Positions 34,734-46,989 of a stretch of DNA of 64,000 bases are shown in pieces. The notes under the pieces were generated by a model. The model was not told where the DNA came from, did not search any database, and was given only the letters and a program-made list of their open reading frames with translations. The number at the start of each line of letters is the position of its first letter. The first letter of the stretch is position 1. The translations under genes were made by a program, and so were the position numbers. The DNA is from Ciona savignyi (Eukaryota > Chordata > Ascidiacea > Phlebobranchia > Cionidae): positions 109,062-173,061 of the forward strand of contig CH003372.1 of the NCBI GenBank assembly GCA_000149265.1. Reading direction: 5' to 3'.

Positions 34734-36999
34734 TGTTGGCTGCTGGCGACATCGTTCCAAGAAACAAAGGAATCTCTAAAAAACGAACGGCTGTTTAAAT
34801 TCACGATGCGATCAACACGACCTACGAAAACGTACAAATCTAGCGCGCAATTAATTTCCATTGTATCGAGCGCAAAAATAATCTATTGTGTGTGTTTTAG
34901 ATATTCTGCATCCCATTTTTTCCTTGTTGTCAAATCGCATATAAAAGACCTCATTTCATAAGATAGACAGAAGATGTCTAGGCCTACAGCACTGTGTTTC
35001 CATACCCACAGTCTGTATTGCCTAGGCTCTCGAGGGCGGGTTTTCGCTTAACGTACCCTACAGCCCGTCCCCAATTATACAACTATGTAGCCGGTTATGC
35101 TTATCCACTTTTTTACTTGTACCGTTGCGTTATTAGAGTCAAACAAAATAATAATAAAGCTAAAACCGCTACTTGTCTACCGTGTTAAATCTAATTAATA
35201 TATTATAAATTAAATAAGCAGCCGCTACAATTGGTGCATACCCGTAAACGTGGTTGAACTCCTCAACCTTCCGACGCCCAATTTTACCTATGTCCTGCTT
35301 ACTCGGACACGTTAATAATATTTGTTTTTAGTATATATTTCCAAAAGATGCAGCTTCACGATCCTGTACGTCAACGACGGAAATAAACACCGGCGTCATG
35401 TCGTGCGATCGAAGCGTTCCGTCAAAGCCAAGCCCAAAAACCACGTCAACCAAACCAGGTGTGTCTATTTTAAAAGTACCGTCGGATCACGATCACCTTA
35501 ATGCGACCTTAGCAAGAAAAGGCGCTAACTAACTGTTGGAGCGAACTATACGCACAAACAACCAACAGATTTACATCCCCCACTCATGTCACTGGAGGGA
35601 GGTCCAATTTAACCTGGTATTCACGGATGGCTGGCAGGCACAATTGAACAGAGCATCGATACATCAATCAAAACAACCCTTTGAAACTTTGTACAAAGAC
35701 AACTCCAGAAGTTCACTACTGGTCGGACGAAAGAAGGGCGGTTCAACCGATAAGATTCCAACAGGACTGTCTATATACCAGTATGGAAAGTACGGCAGCT
35801 GCACACTCGAGTTTTTTTTTTCCCTGCGTCTTTGCACACTTGGGTAATTTGGCGCGAGCTGGCAGTATAAACATCGTATAATTTCCAATAAACTTGTAAA
35901 CCTACCACTGGACCTCGGGTAATTTACTTTCCGTACATTTTTAGTTATGTAGATAGATATGTTAGCTGACGGACATGAAACATTGAGGATAGAATAATAT
36001 GTTTTTTAAGATTTTGGTAAAACAGTTATGAAAAGGAGATTGTGTGCATTCTTGGACGTTTGTACACTGCACACTTAAATATTTGGGCGTGCACACTCGA
36101 GATCTCGGCGAAAATTGACGTACTTTCCATACGGGTCTATATACACCCAGGTGCGCCTATGTCTACAAGTCGGTTTTATTATGCCTGGGCCAATTATCGA
36201 AGGCCTGGAATCTAGGCGTTCTCTGCTACACGAGCAAGAAGCTTTACGAGGCGCAACTGTTGGTGCTTCAAAAAGCATAAAATCCAACAGGAATTTTGTC
36301 TCCATCCGACAGCGATGAAGATCGACTATTTTCGTCGTCCGAGGAACGAATATTACACCTGGGTGCTCGAAACGAACTGTTGACTCGTATTGGTAACGGC
36401 GAACTTCAAAAGAATCCACCGGGCGAACTTTAACTCAAGTTATTCAAAACCCGAAAAAAGGAGGTATGTTGTACCGACATAATTGGCTGCTGGCGACATC
36501 GTTCCAAGAAACAAAGGAGTCTCTAAAAGACGAGAGGCTGTCTAAATTCGCGATGCGATCAACACGACCTGCAAAAATGTCCAAATCTAGCGCGCAATTA
36601 ATTTCCATTGTATCAAGCGCAAAAATAATCTATTGTGTGTGTTTTAGATATTCTGCATCCCATTTTTTCCTTGTTGTCAAATCGCATATAAAAGACCTCG
36701 TTGACCTAGAGATCTAGGCTTTCAGTACACAGACCTAGAGATCTAGGCTTTCAGTACTGTGTTTCCAAATCCACAGTCTGTACAGCCTAGGCTCTTATGG
36801 CCTCCAGGGCGGGAATACGCTTAACGTACCCTACAGGCCGTCCCCATTTATAAAACTTCGTAGCCGGTTATGCTTATATGCATTATTTTACTTGTACCGT
36901 TGCACTTATCGGACCCAATTTAATAATAAAGCAAAACTGCTACCCGTCTACCTTGTGAAGACTAAAAAGTTATTATTAATTAAATAATCAGCCGCTACA
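34734..36999 (+). mobile_element. non-autonomous LTR retrotransposon
   Basis: 5' LTR 34734-35229 and 3' LTR 36467-36999 begin TGTT, end ACA and are clearly homologous; the target duplication is AGCA (34730-34733 and 37000-37003). A primer-binding-like site starts TGGTGCATACCCG just after the 5' LTR, and a purine tract (gaaaaaaggagg) precedes the 3' LTR. The internal part is only about 1.24 kb with no protease, RT or integrase. Its last stretch (about 36295-36432) reads plus-strand as SDSDEDRLFSSSEERILHLG up to a stop, perhaps the end of a former polyprotein. The 3' LTR has a 14 bp insertion near its start and a tandem duplication near 36700-36750. Confidence 0.85.
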
Positions 37000-37003
37000 A
37001 GCA

Positions 37004-37731
37004 GTTTCTACCTTTAATTTTCCCATTTTAAAGGATTCTACAGTGTTAAGGTAACATATATAAATTTAATATAAGCAAAAAGCTAAGTAATATAGTACCG
37101 GTACCTTAGTTTTGGCCGAATTTCAAACGAAATCTTTTCCAATTAAATATTTAAACATTTCCAATGACAAAAAATCAACTCTTCGGAGAAAATTCGCCCG
37201 GAAAAGAAAGATCTTCTGCTAAAAAGAAAGAATTACGAATTTCCCGCTAAAACCATAGAAAACATAATAATTACGTTTTTTACTATAATAGGGACGCTCC
37301 CCGATTTACGATCAAAAATATTCTTTAGATAATAATTCAAAATTACTAGTGGTTTCGCCGATAATCATGTACACCCTTTTAATATATCATAGTTTTTTTT
37401 TTAACTTTCCACATTAAAGAAATTCGAAATGTTTTAATTTTCCCAAGCACCCCAGTAAGAAATAGTTTTTTTTTTACTAAAAAATCAGTTCCTTTTAAGT
37501 TTTATTCACAATGCGTTCATAGTCTGATAATTGTACGCTATAGCGCGATTTAAATAAATCATAAAATAATCTAATTTGTTACGGGCGGAGTATTGCATTA
37601 TCGACTGCCAACATTTTAAATCATGTTGAGTTTTGAATCCGTGATTGGTTGGACACTGGGTCAGTTTTATAACGACATGCTGTGTTTTAATCGGTCTTAC
37701 CATTCACATAAGCTGGCAACGTGTTTGATAT
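37004..37731. other. intergenic, nothing recognised
   Basis: AT-rich without recognisable exon, repeat or RNA gene. Confidence 0.4.
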
Positions 37732-38285
37732 CTGTAGTATGCGGGAAAACTAAATAGGGGAAAGTAAAGAAACCGACAATTAAAATTAAGAATGTGGCGT
37801 TAAGGATAGTGTAAGTGTTGTAGTTAGAGTTAGGATTAGTTCTGGAGTTGAGATTACTGCATGCTGGACAGGGTTATATTTAGTTTCCACAGTTTCAGTG
37901 TACAGTTTCCCTCCTCTTAGTGTTTCCCCGTAGTCTACTCCACTAAGCATTTATTCGCGATGGTATAGTGTATTTCACCAAAACATATGGTTCATTGATC
38001 GCCCGTTATGGTTTTGCCGCCCTGTCACAACTGTCATAATCCGACTTGCGAGAACTAACTTACAATCCCCACTACGATTTCCGGTCTAGTTCCCGCCGTA
38101 TTCTAATGCAACACAATTGCAGCATTCGATCAGATGCATTCTTATATTAGTTTCAATAAACTCGCATTTAAATGTTTGTGATTTTGTGGTTTTTCTTTGA
38201 AATAGTATTACCACACATACAAATAGGCGATGAAGTTAAAGGTTTTGGGCGCAGGTAATTATGTGGTAATCAACACACAAAGTCC

Positions 38286-38415
38286 GGGCGGTTAGTTTGG
38301 CGGTTAAGTGCGTCGCCTTTCAATCGAAAGGTTGCAGGTGCAAAACTGGTCGCTAGCTAGTCGGTTGTTTCCTTGGGCGAGGCACTTTACGGACATTGCC
38401 TGAACCCAGCGGGTT
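38286..38415 (+). repeat. SINE head copy
   Basis: Clean copy of the tRNA-like head (ggttaagtgcgtcgcctttc; gcaggtgcaaaactggtcgc) and ccttgggcgaggcac; the tail is missing. Confidence 0.8.
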
Positions 38416-38729
38416 AATTAATTTCAATTTCCCTTAAAAGTACAGGGCAATAATCAAAAAGGAGAGAAGAAAAACTGTTCTCTAAAACTATGGAAACTAG
38501 TTCCAACTCTGCCACAAACACTTATCTTAACCTCAGAACTAACCTTATAACCCTAGTCGTAACCCTAACCCCGTGATCGTTATTTTAGTAAGCGGGTTTT
38601 CTTCTTTTTAAATTCCAACATTGCCCTAATTGGGCGGCGCTTTATGTTCAGTGCTAATGAATGAGAGTTTAACAAATTCCTTTAGGTATGTATTGCGTCA
38701 TTTTCCCGAGTATAAGCATGTGATATGCT

Positions 38730-38880
38730 GGTGAGTGACGTCATGGATTATGACGTCATGGCGGAAAACGCGATGATTTGTGACGTCACGGCGGATGATG
38801 ACATAACGGATGAAGTCACGGCGGATGACATGACCAGATGATGACATGGATTATGACGTCATGGCGGATAATGACATAGC
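38730..38880 (+). repeat. degenerate repeat with four perfect CRE palindromes
   Basis: TGACGTCA occurs at 38736-38743, 38751-38758, 38781-38788 and 38854-38861, with related tgacat and gaagtca words between; the unit includes ggcggat. Confidence 0.8.
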
Positions 38881-39730
38881 GTATGAAAAAATGTTAAAGT
38901 TAAACCGAGAGATCATTTTCAAAATTAGTAAATGTCGCACCGGAATGTACCATAAACGACTCATTGGATAAAAGTTGGAACAAGAGACGTTGATAGAGCA
39001 ATTCGTATAAATGGCAATACGGCGGTTGCGCCAGATGTATCAACCATGCGTTTCTTGTTTAAATAAATATGTATACATGATATTCGCTGTGTAGTACTGA
39101 ATATGCAAGAACCATAAAGTGACCAAATGTTTCACGCCACCAATATATATTAACCGTTTCTCTATACACAAACGGTGAGCTTATTAAAACTTTAAAACTT
39201 GGCCTGATCAAAAGGAAAATTTATTTAAAAACATTTCGTAATATAGGCATAGCATACATCTATTTTTTACAACAAAACAATCGTGAAAATGAATTGGTGT
39301 ATTCCCTTAATGGTTAGGCCTGACTACGCCAAAAAAACAAACCCATATTTCATTCATTTCGTCAATTTTGTATTGCCGTCTGAATATATTTCCCTCACGT
39401 CGGTTTATGACAGGGCGGCAAAACGGTGACGAGCGATCAATGAACCATATGTTTTAGTGAAATACACTGTACCATCGCGAATAAATGCTCAGTGGAGTAG
39501 ACTACGGGGAAACACTAAGAGGAGGGAAACTGCACACTGAAACTATGACAACCAATCTTAACCCTGCTTAAAAACTTACTTTGACCCTAACCACATTAAA
39601 GTAATAACACTAACTCAACCCTTATTTAACCAAGTGAGCTTGCCTATTTAACCACAGCGTGATTTAATCACTTTGCCCAACTCTGATTTAAGTGCGCAGT
39701 TTCCTTCTTAGATTTCCCCGCATACTACAG

Positions 39731-41329
39731 TTTCCAAGTACATTGCCAGGTTACATGAATAGTTTGCGCGACTAATTCATTTTCAGCATGCCTTTTAAAA
39801 CGGACCCAGTAATCAACCCTATCATGGGTTCGAAAGCTACAGTTTTCGGGTCGGTCAAAATCAGTATTCAATGTCTTAATTGCACGTAATATGGTTAGAT
39901 AGAGTCTGCGGGCTGGTCAAAATCTCTTCACGGGTCGTAAGTTGCCCATGTCTGTTCTTTGCCATACAATGAAAAAAACCACGAAGCTATGGGTTTTACG
40001 ACAAGACCGTTTATTTTCCTAACATGGTTTAACCATAGAGTACTAATATATTAGTGCTCTATGGTTTAACTTGTGCTATACCAGCTGTCGATTTTATATA
40101 AACTGTTAATTATTATCCAAAGAACACTTAGTAAGCTAAAGCCTTGAATACAAATGCTAACCGTCAGGTTTTAATTGAGGCCAATACAATAACACGACTT
40201 ATTAGCTCAATCGGAAGGTTGTGGGAAAAGGAGCATCTCTATCATACACAACACACTGCAATAGTTCCGGCAACCCGACAGTGGGCGCGAGGTAATCTGA
40301 CGATTGTCCGTGTGTTAACCACCTTGGTTTTCCCATTCAAGATGATAAACATGAACATCCAATGCTATTTGCTTGTAAGATCCCGGCAGATAAGATTTCC
40401 ATATATTTCTTTATTTCGCTTAGGGAAACACAAAAACGCACGATATATATTTCTGGTAGCACAGTGATAAAAAAAACACTTACGGGGTTAGAACGCCCGA
40501 AAAATGAAGAAAAAATCAATTTTGTAAATAACTACTTGACGTTGGAACTTATGCAGGGCCGCTAGAAGGCGCCTAAAAGCGATTCTAGCTGCTCAGTGGC
40601 ATATGAAAGCGATTTAAACGCAGTTTTCTAGTCTTTTAAAGTTGATCAGTAAATAAGCAATCGTTAGAACCGGTATGTTATGCTGTAAAGATCAATTTCG
40701 GTCAAAAAACGGGTGCTTTTGAGTCGAATTCTTAGTTCAAAACGAGTTACTCTAAACGTTCTTTCACACAGCGGAAATCAACATTCCTACTCTCTATCCG
40801 CGCCACACTACCATGCCACCAACGAATAACCGAATACTGAAAAATAAGAAATGATAAAACAAGGGTTACTGCAACGCAATAAAAAGGGTGCTCGATACGC
40901 GGATGATAAATAACTTCGCGGTTCTAGGTTATACACGGTGTCCTTGCGCGTTCTCCGAGTAAAAGATACATTTCATCTGTGCTAAGACTTCGCGAACAAT
41001 AATGGTGCAAATAAATATGTGGGTGGGTGGGGTAAAGGGGGTAAAACGGGTGACTTTTTCACCCTCAGAATTAAACACTGATTACAGGCGAGGGGATTAT
41101 GGGGAGGTTGGGGTAAAAACCGGTAAAACAACCAGCCCACTGACGACGCCCATGGGTTACGTTTGAACTTGTTGCGGTATCAAGCTCTTCGTTACGTTTT
41201 AATGCACAGTATGACGTCACAGTCGTGGGTCCTTCTGAGTGCTTGGAGTGATGTCGTCAGCTGTCGAGGAACGGGTTAGCATGGTTGGGTGGTTCGTGCT
41301 ACGTCACGACTATATTTTGCGTCACAACC
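39731..41329. other. intergenic with TE remnants
   Basis: A hAT right-end remnant lies at about 39890-39945 (cttcacgggtcgtaagttgc) and a SINE body/tail copy at 40230-40360. From 40370 to 41329 I see no gene; 41020-41140 is G-rich. Confidence 0.45.
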
Positions 41330-41600
41330 GGGTGTTACCCCAGAACTAAGTGTTACTTTACATCCATGTGTTACGTCATAATCATTTATTACGTCACAAC
41401 CAGGTGTTACGTCACAACCAGGTGTTACGTCACAACCAGGTGTTACGTCACAACCAGGTGTTACGTCATAACCATGTGCTACGTCAGAAACATGTGTTAC
41501 GTCACAATCATGTGTTACTTCAGAACCATGTGTTACGTCACAACCATGTGTTACGTCAGAACCAAGTGTTACGTCACAACCCTGTGTCACGTCATCATAT
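41330..41600 (+). repeat. 18 bp minisatellite with TTACGTCA in nearly every unit
   Basis: About 15 units of tgttacgtcacaaccagg type. Because the unit is a multiple of three, open frames run through it on both strands. TTACGTCA is the complement of TGACGTAA, an ATF/CREB-type site. Confidence 0.9.
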
Positions 41601-41872
41601 TTGGTTTTCAAAAAATGCCATATTATCCGATACCTCGTTAGTTGTCTAATTAAAAAATGCATTATTGATTTAAAAGTATCAAAACGTATAAACATACGTT
41701 ATTGACTGTGGACGCGTCAATTGGACGGTAATCGTGGATAAATCCTTCAATGTAACACCCAATATGAAGTATTAATTTCAACACGAAATTAATACAAAAT
41801 TATTGATTCTTTATTCTAACAAATTATGACAATGCCAACCACACACTTATAAACCTGGTTGTTCGTATATGG

Positions 41873-42137
41873 CAAGGGTCGGCAAACTGCGGCTCTATCT
41901 AACTTGTTTAACTCCTTATGCGGCTCTTATTAATTTTATTGCTACTGCATTCAGCGCTTAATAAGTTTTATACTCATGCATAAGTGAAACAAACAGAAGA
42001 ACACTCGCGTCTTTATCTCACACAGTGTTGTTTTCCTTTTATTGCGAAAATATTATTAGTTTTGCGGCTTCCAGTGATTTTTATTTTGTAACATGTCTGT
42101 TAAAATGGCTCTTTAAGTACAAAAGATTGCCGTCCGA
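41873..42137. mobile_element. short hAT-like element
   Basis: Left end caagggtcggcaaactgcgg, right end tgccgtccga, flanked by gtatatgg and atatatgg (8 bp, one mismatch). Words such as gcggctc and tggctcttt near both ends are typical of hAT short elements. Confidence 0.6.
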
Positions 42138-42145
42138 ATATATGG

Positions 42146-43889
42146 AAACGAATGCCTGTGGGTGTAAATTTATCTATACAATTACAGCACACCACATATT
42201 AAAGGCTAAACGGCCAATGTTAGTACTATGACAACGGCAAGCTCAGACACGAATTTAGGTTTTTTAATCGAGGCTGAAAATACGTGCAGAGACAAGTCAG
42301 ACTTTTAAAAGATGCGGCGTCGCTAATACAACCCGGGTTTAAATCCCGTAGCGTCGCGAAGCTGTTTTATCGGCGTCGTCAAACAAATCGTGCGACCCGG
42401 TACTGGGATGGTTCGTATCACCATAGAGATGACTTGTTCACACATCCCGTTACGCAGGTACCAAGCGCGTTGATTAAACCGCAAATTTGATTAGTGGCGT
42501 GTTATGAAGGGTTAACGGCCACAAGCGAAGTTTAATGCTTTAAACTGGAACGCAAAGCGACAATAAACTCAAAGAATCCGTCTGTGCTAAAAGGGGGTAA
42601 TTTGAAACCACTGAAAAACGGACATGAAAAACAAATCTAGATAAAAATCGTTTTTAAACACATTACCATTAAGGGTTAGTGTTTAATACCAATTTCTGAT
42701 AGTTTTAAACTAAACGCCCTTACGGTAGATTAGGGAAATTAGTATAAATTTCCATATTTTTGGTTTCACTACTGGCCTAAGATAAAGAGTTTACATTGAC
42801 GTGTATAAACGAACGGGTGGTTTTCCATTATATTTGTTATTATTGATAATACAGTATCATCTTAGCAGTTAAGAAAAACAAAAAATAAATAAATCAAATA
42901 ATTATCAAGGAACTGAAAAAAATGTGTTGTAATTATTTCAAGTAAAGGTGCAATTTAAAAGTTTATGCAAAGTTGTACATTGCTTAAACTGGTATTAGAT
43001 TCATCTACAGTTGTTATATATACACATATTAAACCAAAACTAAATTTAAAAAAAATAGAATTTTGTAAAAATTTTGAGCAAAAGAAAACGCGAAAGTATA
43101 TTCCAAACCGCTAGTTACCAGTCATAATGCTTTAACAATGCGGTCATTTCCATATTATATTGGGTTGAAATAAATAGTGAGCAAGGTTATAGTAATAGCG
43201 TGCACGCGTGGGTTGTGTTTGAACAAGCGTGTTTGTTATGCCGAACCAGCTGACTACTTGAATAGTTGTAGTAAAATCGCGTCTTTTAAAATCTACTACG
43301 CGGCGTGACGTAACACAATGGTTCTTTGTTGCGAAACACGTCACGTGTTTACTACGTTGCTACGCGAGATTAGATCGCGATAGATAATGTGGAAATGGCC
43401 TAAAGGGGATTGCGGTAATAAATAGTGCATAGTAGAAACAACATAAAATACACTGGATCCACCAATAGTTTTGTTTTGCCAATTTAAGTCGCAGTTCTTA
43501 CACTTGTTTACTTGCACTATAGTGTTGTGTAAGCCTTGGTTTATAGCGCATGACACCGCAATTGTTGTTTCATATTACAATAACTCCATTGAACTAGCTC
43601 ATATCCCTTTATACAAAAGCACCACGGTATCCTATTTGCATTGAATGCAGTCTATCATTTAACCTTAATATTTATCCACAAATAAACAAGACCTTGAATT
43701 ACAGCAATTATATACATTGTTATAGATGTTAAACCGTTCAAAATCACTTTGGAATAAGTTATTGTTGCATATTACATACAAATTCCTATATTTCCTGGTT
43801 TACCAAGTGTTTCCTGGTTCTTTAGGGATATTTCCTGGTTTTCTACCCCCGTCTGATAGTTAAGAAACTATAATTTAAAATATAAGAAA
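42146..43889. other. no gene recognised; may hold a last exon of the CDK inhibitor
   Basis: AT-rich. A gtttaaatcccg word at about 42340 looks like a tRNA T-arm, but no full cloverleaf forms. I could not find a convincing C-terminal exon for the CDK inhibitor. Confidence 0.4.
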
Positions 43890-44105
43890 GGTGATTTTAC
43901 AAGGGTCTGTTGATTTCGACGCTTTTTGTTAATTTTTTTAACAATTTTTTGTTGAATATTATAAAAAATAAATTAAAATATAAGAAAGGTGATTTTACCA
44001 GGTTCGGTTGAAATAGCTTTTTAACGCTTTTTTAACAATTTTTTGTTGATTATTATTAAAAATAAATTAAAATATAAAGGATTTTACCAGGTTCGGTTGA
44101 AGATA
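43890..44105 (-). repeat. tandem repeat of about 88 bp spanning the cdkn1 splice donor
   Basis: Three units: 44079-44105 (real exon end and donor), 43993-44020 and about 43895-43925. In each, gattttacc or gattttaca on the plus strand corresponds to GTAAAATC on the gene strand. Confidence 0.75.
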
Positions 44106-44532
44106 GCTTCCGACGTTTGGTTTGATTTTCCTGCGGATCTGATGTAATTGTGGGCCGATCGGACATCGTAGATGATGATTCACCATCCCTGCTCGATTGA
44201 GACGTCTCACTTGATATGCTATTCACCTCGGTATTACCACCGTCCGTGCGTTCCACCCCACCACTATGTGGCGCTGGAACATGCAAAAGTCTCGTCCTTT
44301 CATGCAACGCTGTTCCTGCGTCCCATTCATAAGGACCATCTAGCGGTTTTCCATTTTTAGGATCAAAATTCCAAGTTTCAAGGAACCGTTTTTGCTGCTT
44401 TGCGTCTAATTCTTCAGTCTCCTTTTCGAGCGCGTCACTAGTTTTGTCGTCGCGACCGAATAAGTTCCGTCGCGCCGAGCCGACGCCTCGAACTTTCTGT
44501 AGCTGTTGCGTAGGGGGCTTCCTGTCAGCCAT
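44088..44532 (-). CDS. cdkn1: Cip/Kip-type CDK inhibitor (p21/p27 family), main exon
   Basis: 148 codons plus 1 nt from ATG at 44532 to donor GTAAAAT at 44087. The inhibitory domain is clear: RRNLFG (residues 21-26, the cyclin-binding RxLF site), a LEKETEELDAKQQKRF helix, and WNFDPKNGKPLDGPYEW (54-70), the CDK-binding segment ending in the conserved YEW. A Ser/Thr-rich region follows, then a basic KRRK near the end of the exon, like the nuclear signal of the family. By family, the product binds cyclin-CDK complexes in the nucleus and stops the cell cycle. Reading through the donor reaches a stop after ten codons; a short last exon probably exists but was not found. Two diverged copies of the donor region lie just downstream in the intron. 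Confidence 0.9.
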
Positions 44533-46989
44533 TTTCTTTAGTTGGGTATCTTACAGTAGGAGTTCAGAATCATTTTGGGTTTCAGGCAGCAGCTAGTTGT
44601 TAAGGGTGGTTGCTGCTAGGGTTGGAGCGCTACAAACCCAGCTTAAATGGCAGCGAGATCTGTAAAAAAAGCACTAATTTTTTAATCCTTTTTGGACGGT
44701 TAATTTATAGAGTAGTGTGATTACTTGTAAGTCGAAAAAGTATGGAATCGAAACCAGATGTTAACTATTAGTTGTGTTGGCAAAACTTTTACCTTGTTTA
44801 AACAGAGATTGTTTAAGTTTTATGGGTTAAAATTAAAGCATTGTATTTTTATATTGCCAGAGCGCTAAGAAACCAAGTGGTAAACATAATTTAATATGAA
44901 TTTTTTAATGTTTTAAGGAATACGAATTCTTGTATTATAACCTCTCCTGCATTTTCTGATCACTGGGAATAAACATGAGTAACCCATTCCTATGAATCAT
45001 AAATTAAGTTCACATACAGCTTGTGCGTCAAATGCAATAAATACAAATTAGTTAAAAATAAATAGCAATTGCTTAAATAACAGTTACCAGAAAATACATT
45101 TTACACAATAAATTAAACTTTGGAAGTTATTTAAAATACTGGTATTAAATTGAGTAAAATAGATTTTTATTTTATACCATCAGGGTTCTAAAATGAAAGG
45201 CCAAACATAGACATCTGTATAGCAGGCGCATTTACGATGAATAATTTTCCACCTATCCAATGTAAATAAAAAATTATTTTGATGGAGCTAGATTTTTTCT
45301 TTTTAAAATTTTATAATATTGGTCGTCTACAAGGGGTTTGGTCGCTTAAACACGATCTTGAAGCAATAAATTAAAATACAACTTTGAAAAACAACATTTA
45401 AGTTAGAAAATAAAAACACTGCAATAGCTCTGGCAACTTGACGGTGGGCTAAAATATCAATACTGAAAACATGACTTTGGGTAAAGGTTCATCTACCCCA
45501 TACTCTATAGCAGTGAAAAAAAGATTAATTAGAAATTTAGGTCAATCCTAATGTATTTAGATTGGTTTATATATATTGGTAGAAGCAATCATGAGTGGTA
45601 AAAACTCCCCTGTACTTACCGTAACCTCAATATGCTAGTAATGATAGAATATGTTTATCCCTGTAAACGGGAAAACAAAAGCGCGTTATCAAACGGAAAA
45701 TCGTCAGATCACCTTGCGCCCGCTGTCGGGTTTCTGCAGCTATTGCAGTGTGTTGCATAACCTAAAAAGATTGGTATACTTTTTGTTCAGCCAATTAATT
45801 GACTGCGTTCAACTAATGCAATCTAAGTGTCAAAAAATTAAACCGACTAGCAAGAGATTGGTCTCCAACCGACAACCTTTCACATAACACATAACAAAGC
45901 TATCATATAAGTCAACTAGCTTGACAGGTAATATCTAATCCTGTCCCTTGCTTTTCGTTAATGGCGATTTTTATTGAAACTCAATGGTACCTTATTTTAA
46001 TAATATTAGATAAAATATTAAACAATAAAACCAATATTAAATGTAATCTAATGACATACATAAAGGACTATTGGGCAACATGCTCACTTTTTCCAAAAAT
46101 TACCCAATTTTATGTCTTTGCAGCAAAACATATTGGTTTTTATGTCAAAAACAATTATTTTTACACAGTTTTTGCACATTTGACCTATAGTACTACTCAC
46201 ACCAATCCAAAATACTATATATTAAACAGTAACTTGTAGTTTTTTTCGTTTTTAATATTAACGTTAACTTGCTGTATCCTTGCTGCATAATCAACGAATC
46301 GTTGTCGGGTTACTACTTTTGCAACATGACACCATATGGTTCAAATTCGCTAGGCATTCTTTCCTTAACTCGTTGCATAGGCTAATCAAGCAATGTCTTA
46401 CATAGTACCGGTCTACAACTTTAAGCCATACAGTTATCACTTAGAGTTAAGCACTTCCCATATTTCTCCATATGTTAATAAGCCATATCGTACCGTCTGT
46501 CGCTTACAAATCTGTAAAACGGCTGTACCGCAGCTTGCAAAACACGAAAGTTACAACGAAATTGCTTTTAAACTGACCGAAACGCGTTTTTCTTCTAATA
46601 TGCAGCTATAGTAGCTTTAACAACGCACTGATAGTAAATAATATTTAAAAAAAATAGTCGCGTCAGGTGTGTTTGCACACGATCGACGAAGAGAGCGGTA
46701 CGCGATTTCTCATTAGCGTAGCGTAAATCGTCATATCCGCTGTCTTTTCATTGGTTCGTTCGACTCGAATGATTAATCGCGCCTATTTGGAAATGCTGGT
46801 ACCCGGCATAACATCCACTAGCCGCCGAATTCAGTCTACAAATTTGCCCTGCGGCTCGACTTTCGGCGACCAAAAGAGCATTTTTAGGATTAAGGCCGGA
46901 TTTTTCTTGAATTACCGTACATAAACTGGATATTTTACGCTCATTAGCCCATTTTCCTTAGAAAACCTCCTTAAAATAGTCTAAAAGAA
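44533..46989 (-). other. 5' flank of cdkn1 and intergenic sequence towards Pumilio
   Basis: Contains SINE fragments at about 44940-44985, 45410-45450 (plus) and 45640-45760 (minus). A GC-richer spot lies at 46660-46870 with no recognised gene. No clear core promoter was identified. Confidence 0.4.

Larger units (their letters stand above)
37732..39730. mobile_element. foldback element, about 2 kb
   Basis: Inverted ends ctgtagtatgcggg (37732) and its complement (39730), and inner matching arms at about 37905-38030 and 39409-39535 (for example tagtctactcca, catatggttcattgatcg). The core holds a SINE head (38286-38415), an accctaac-type MITE remnant (38440-38610) and a CRE-rich repeat (38730-38880). 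No coding capacity. Confidence 0.65.

Noticed and set aside
35536..36419. Frames inside the LTR element as possible gag or host genes
   Set aside because: No recognisable domain, frames overlap on both strands; only the last 45 or so codons before the purine tract look polyprotein-like.
41276..41695. 139-codon minus-strand frame with DVTHGCDVT-type repeats, and plus-strand frames in the same place
   Set aside because: The 18 bp minisatellite is a multiple of three, so frames stay open on both strands without coding.
42300..42370. tRNA gene suggested by gggtttaaatccc
   Set aside because: Only a T-arm-like stretch is present; no acceptor stem or D-arm of the right spacing.
43144..43344. Possible last exon of cdkn1 (basic RRVVDFKRRDF stretch)
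   Set aside because: No acceptor with the required phase gives a convincing C-terminus; left unassigned.
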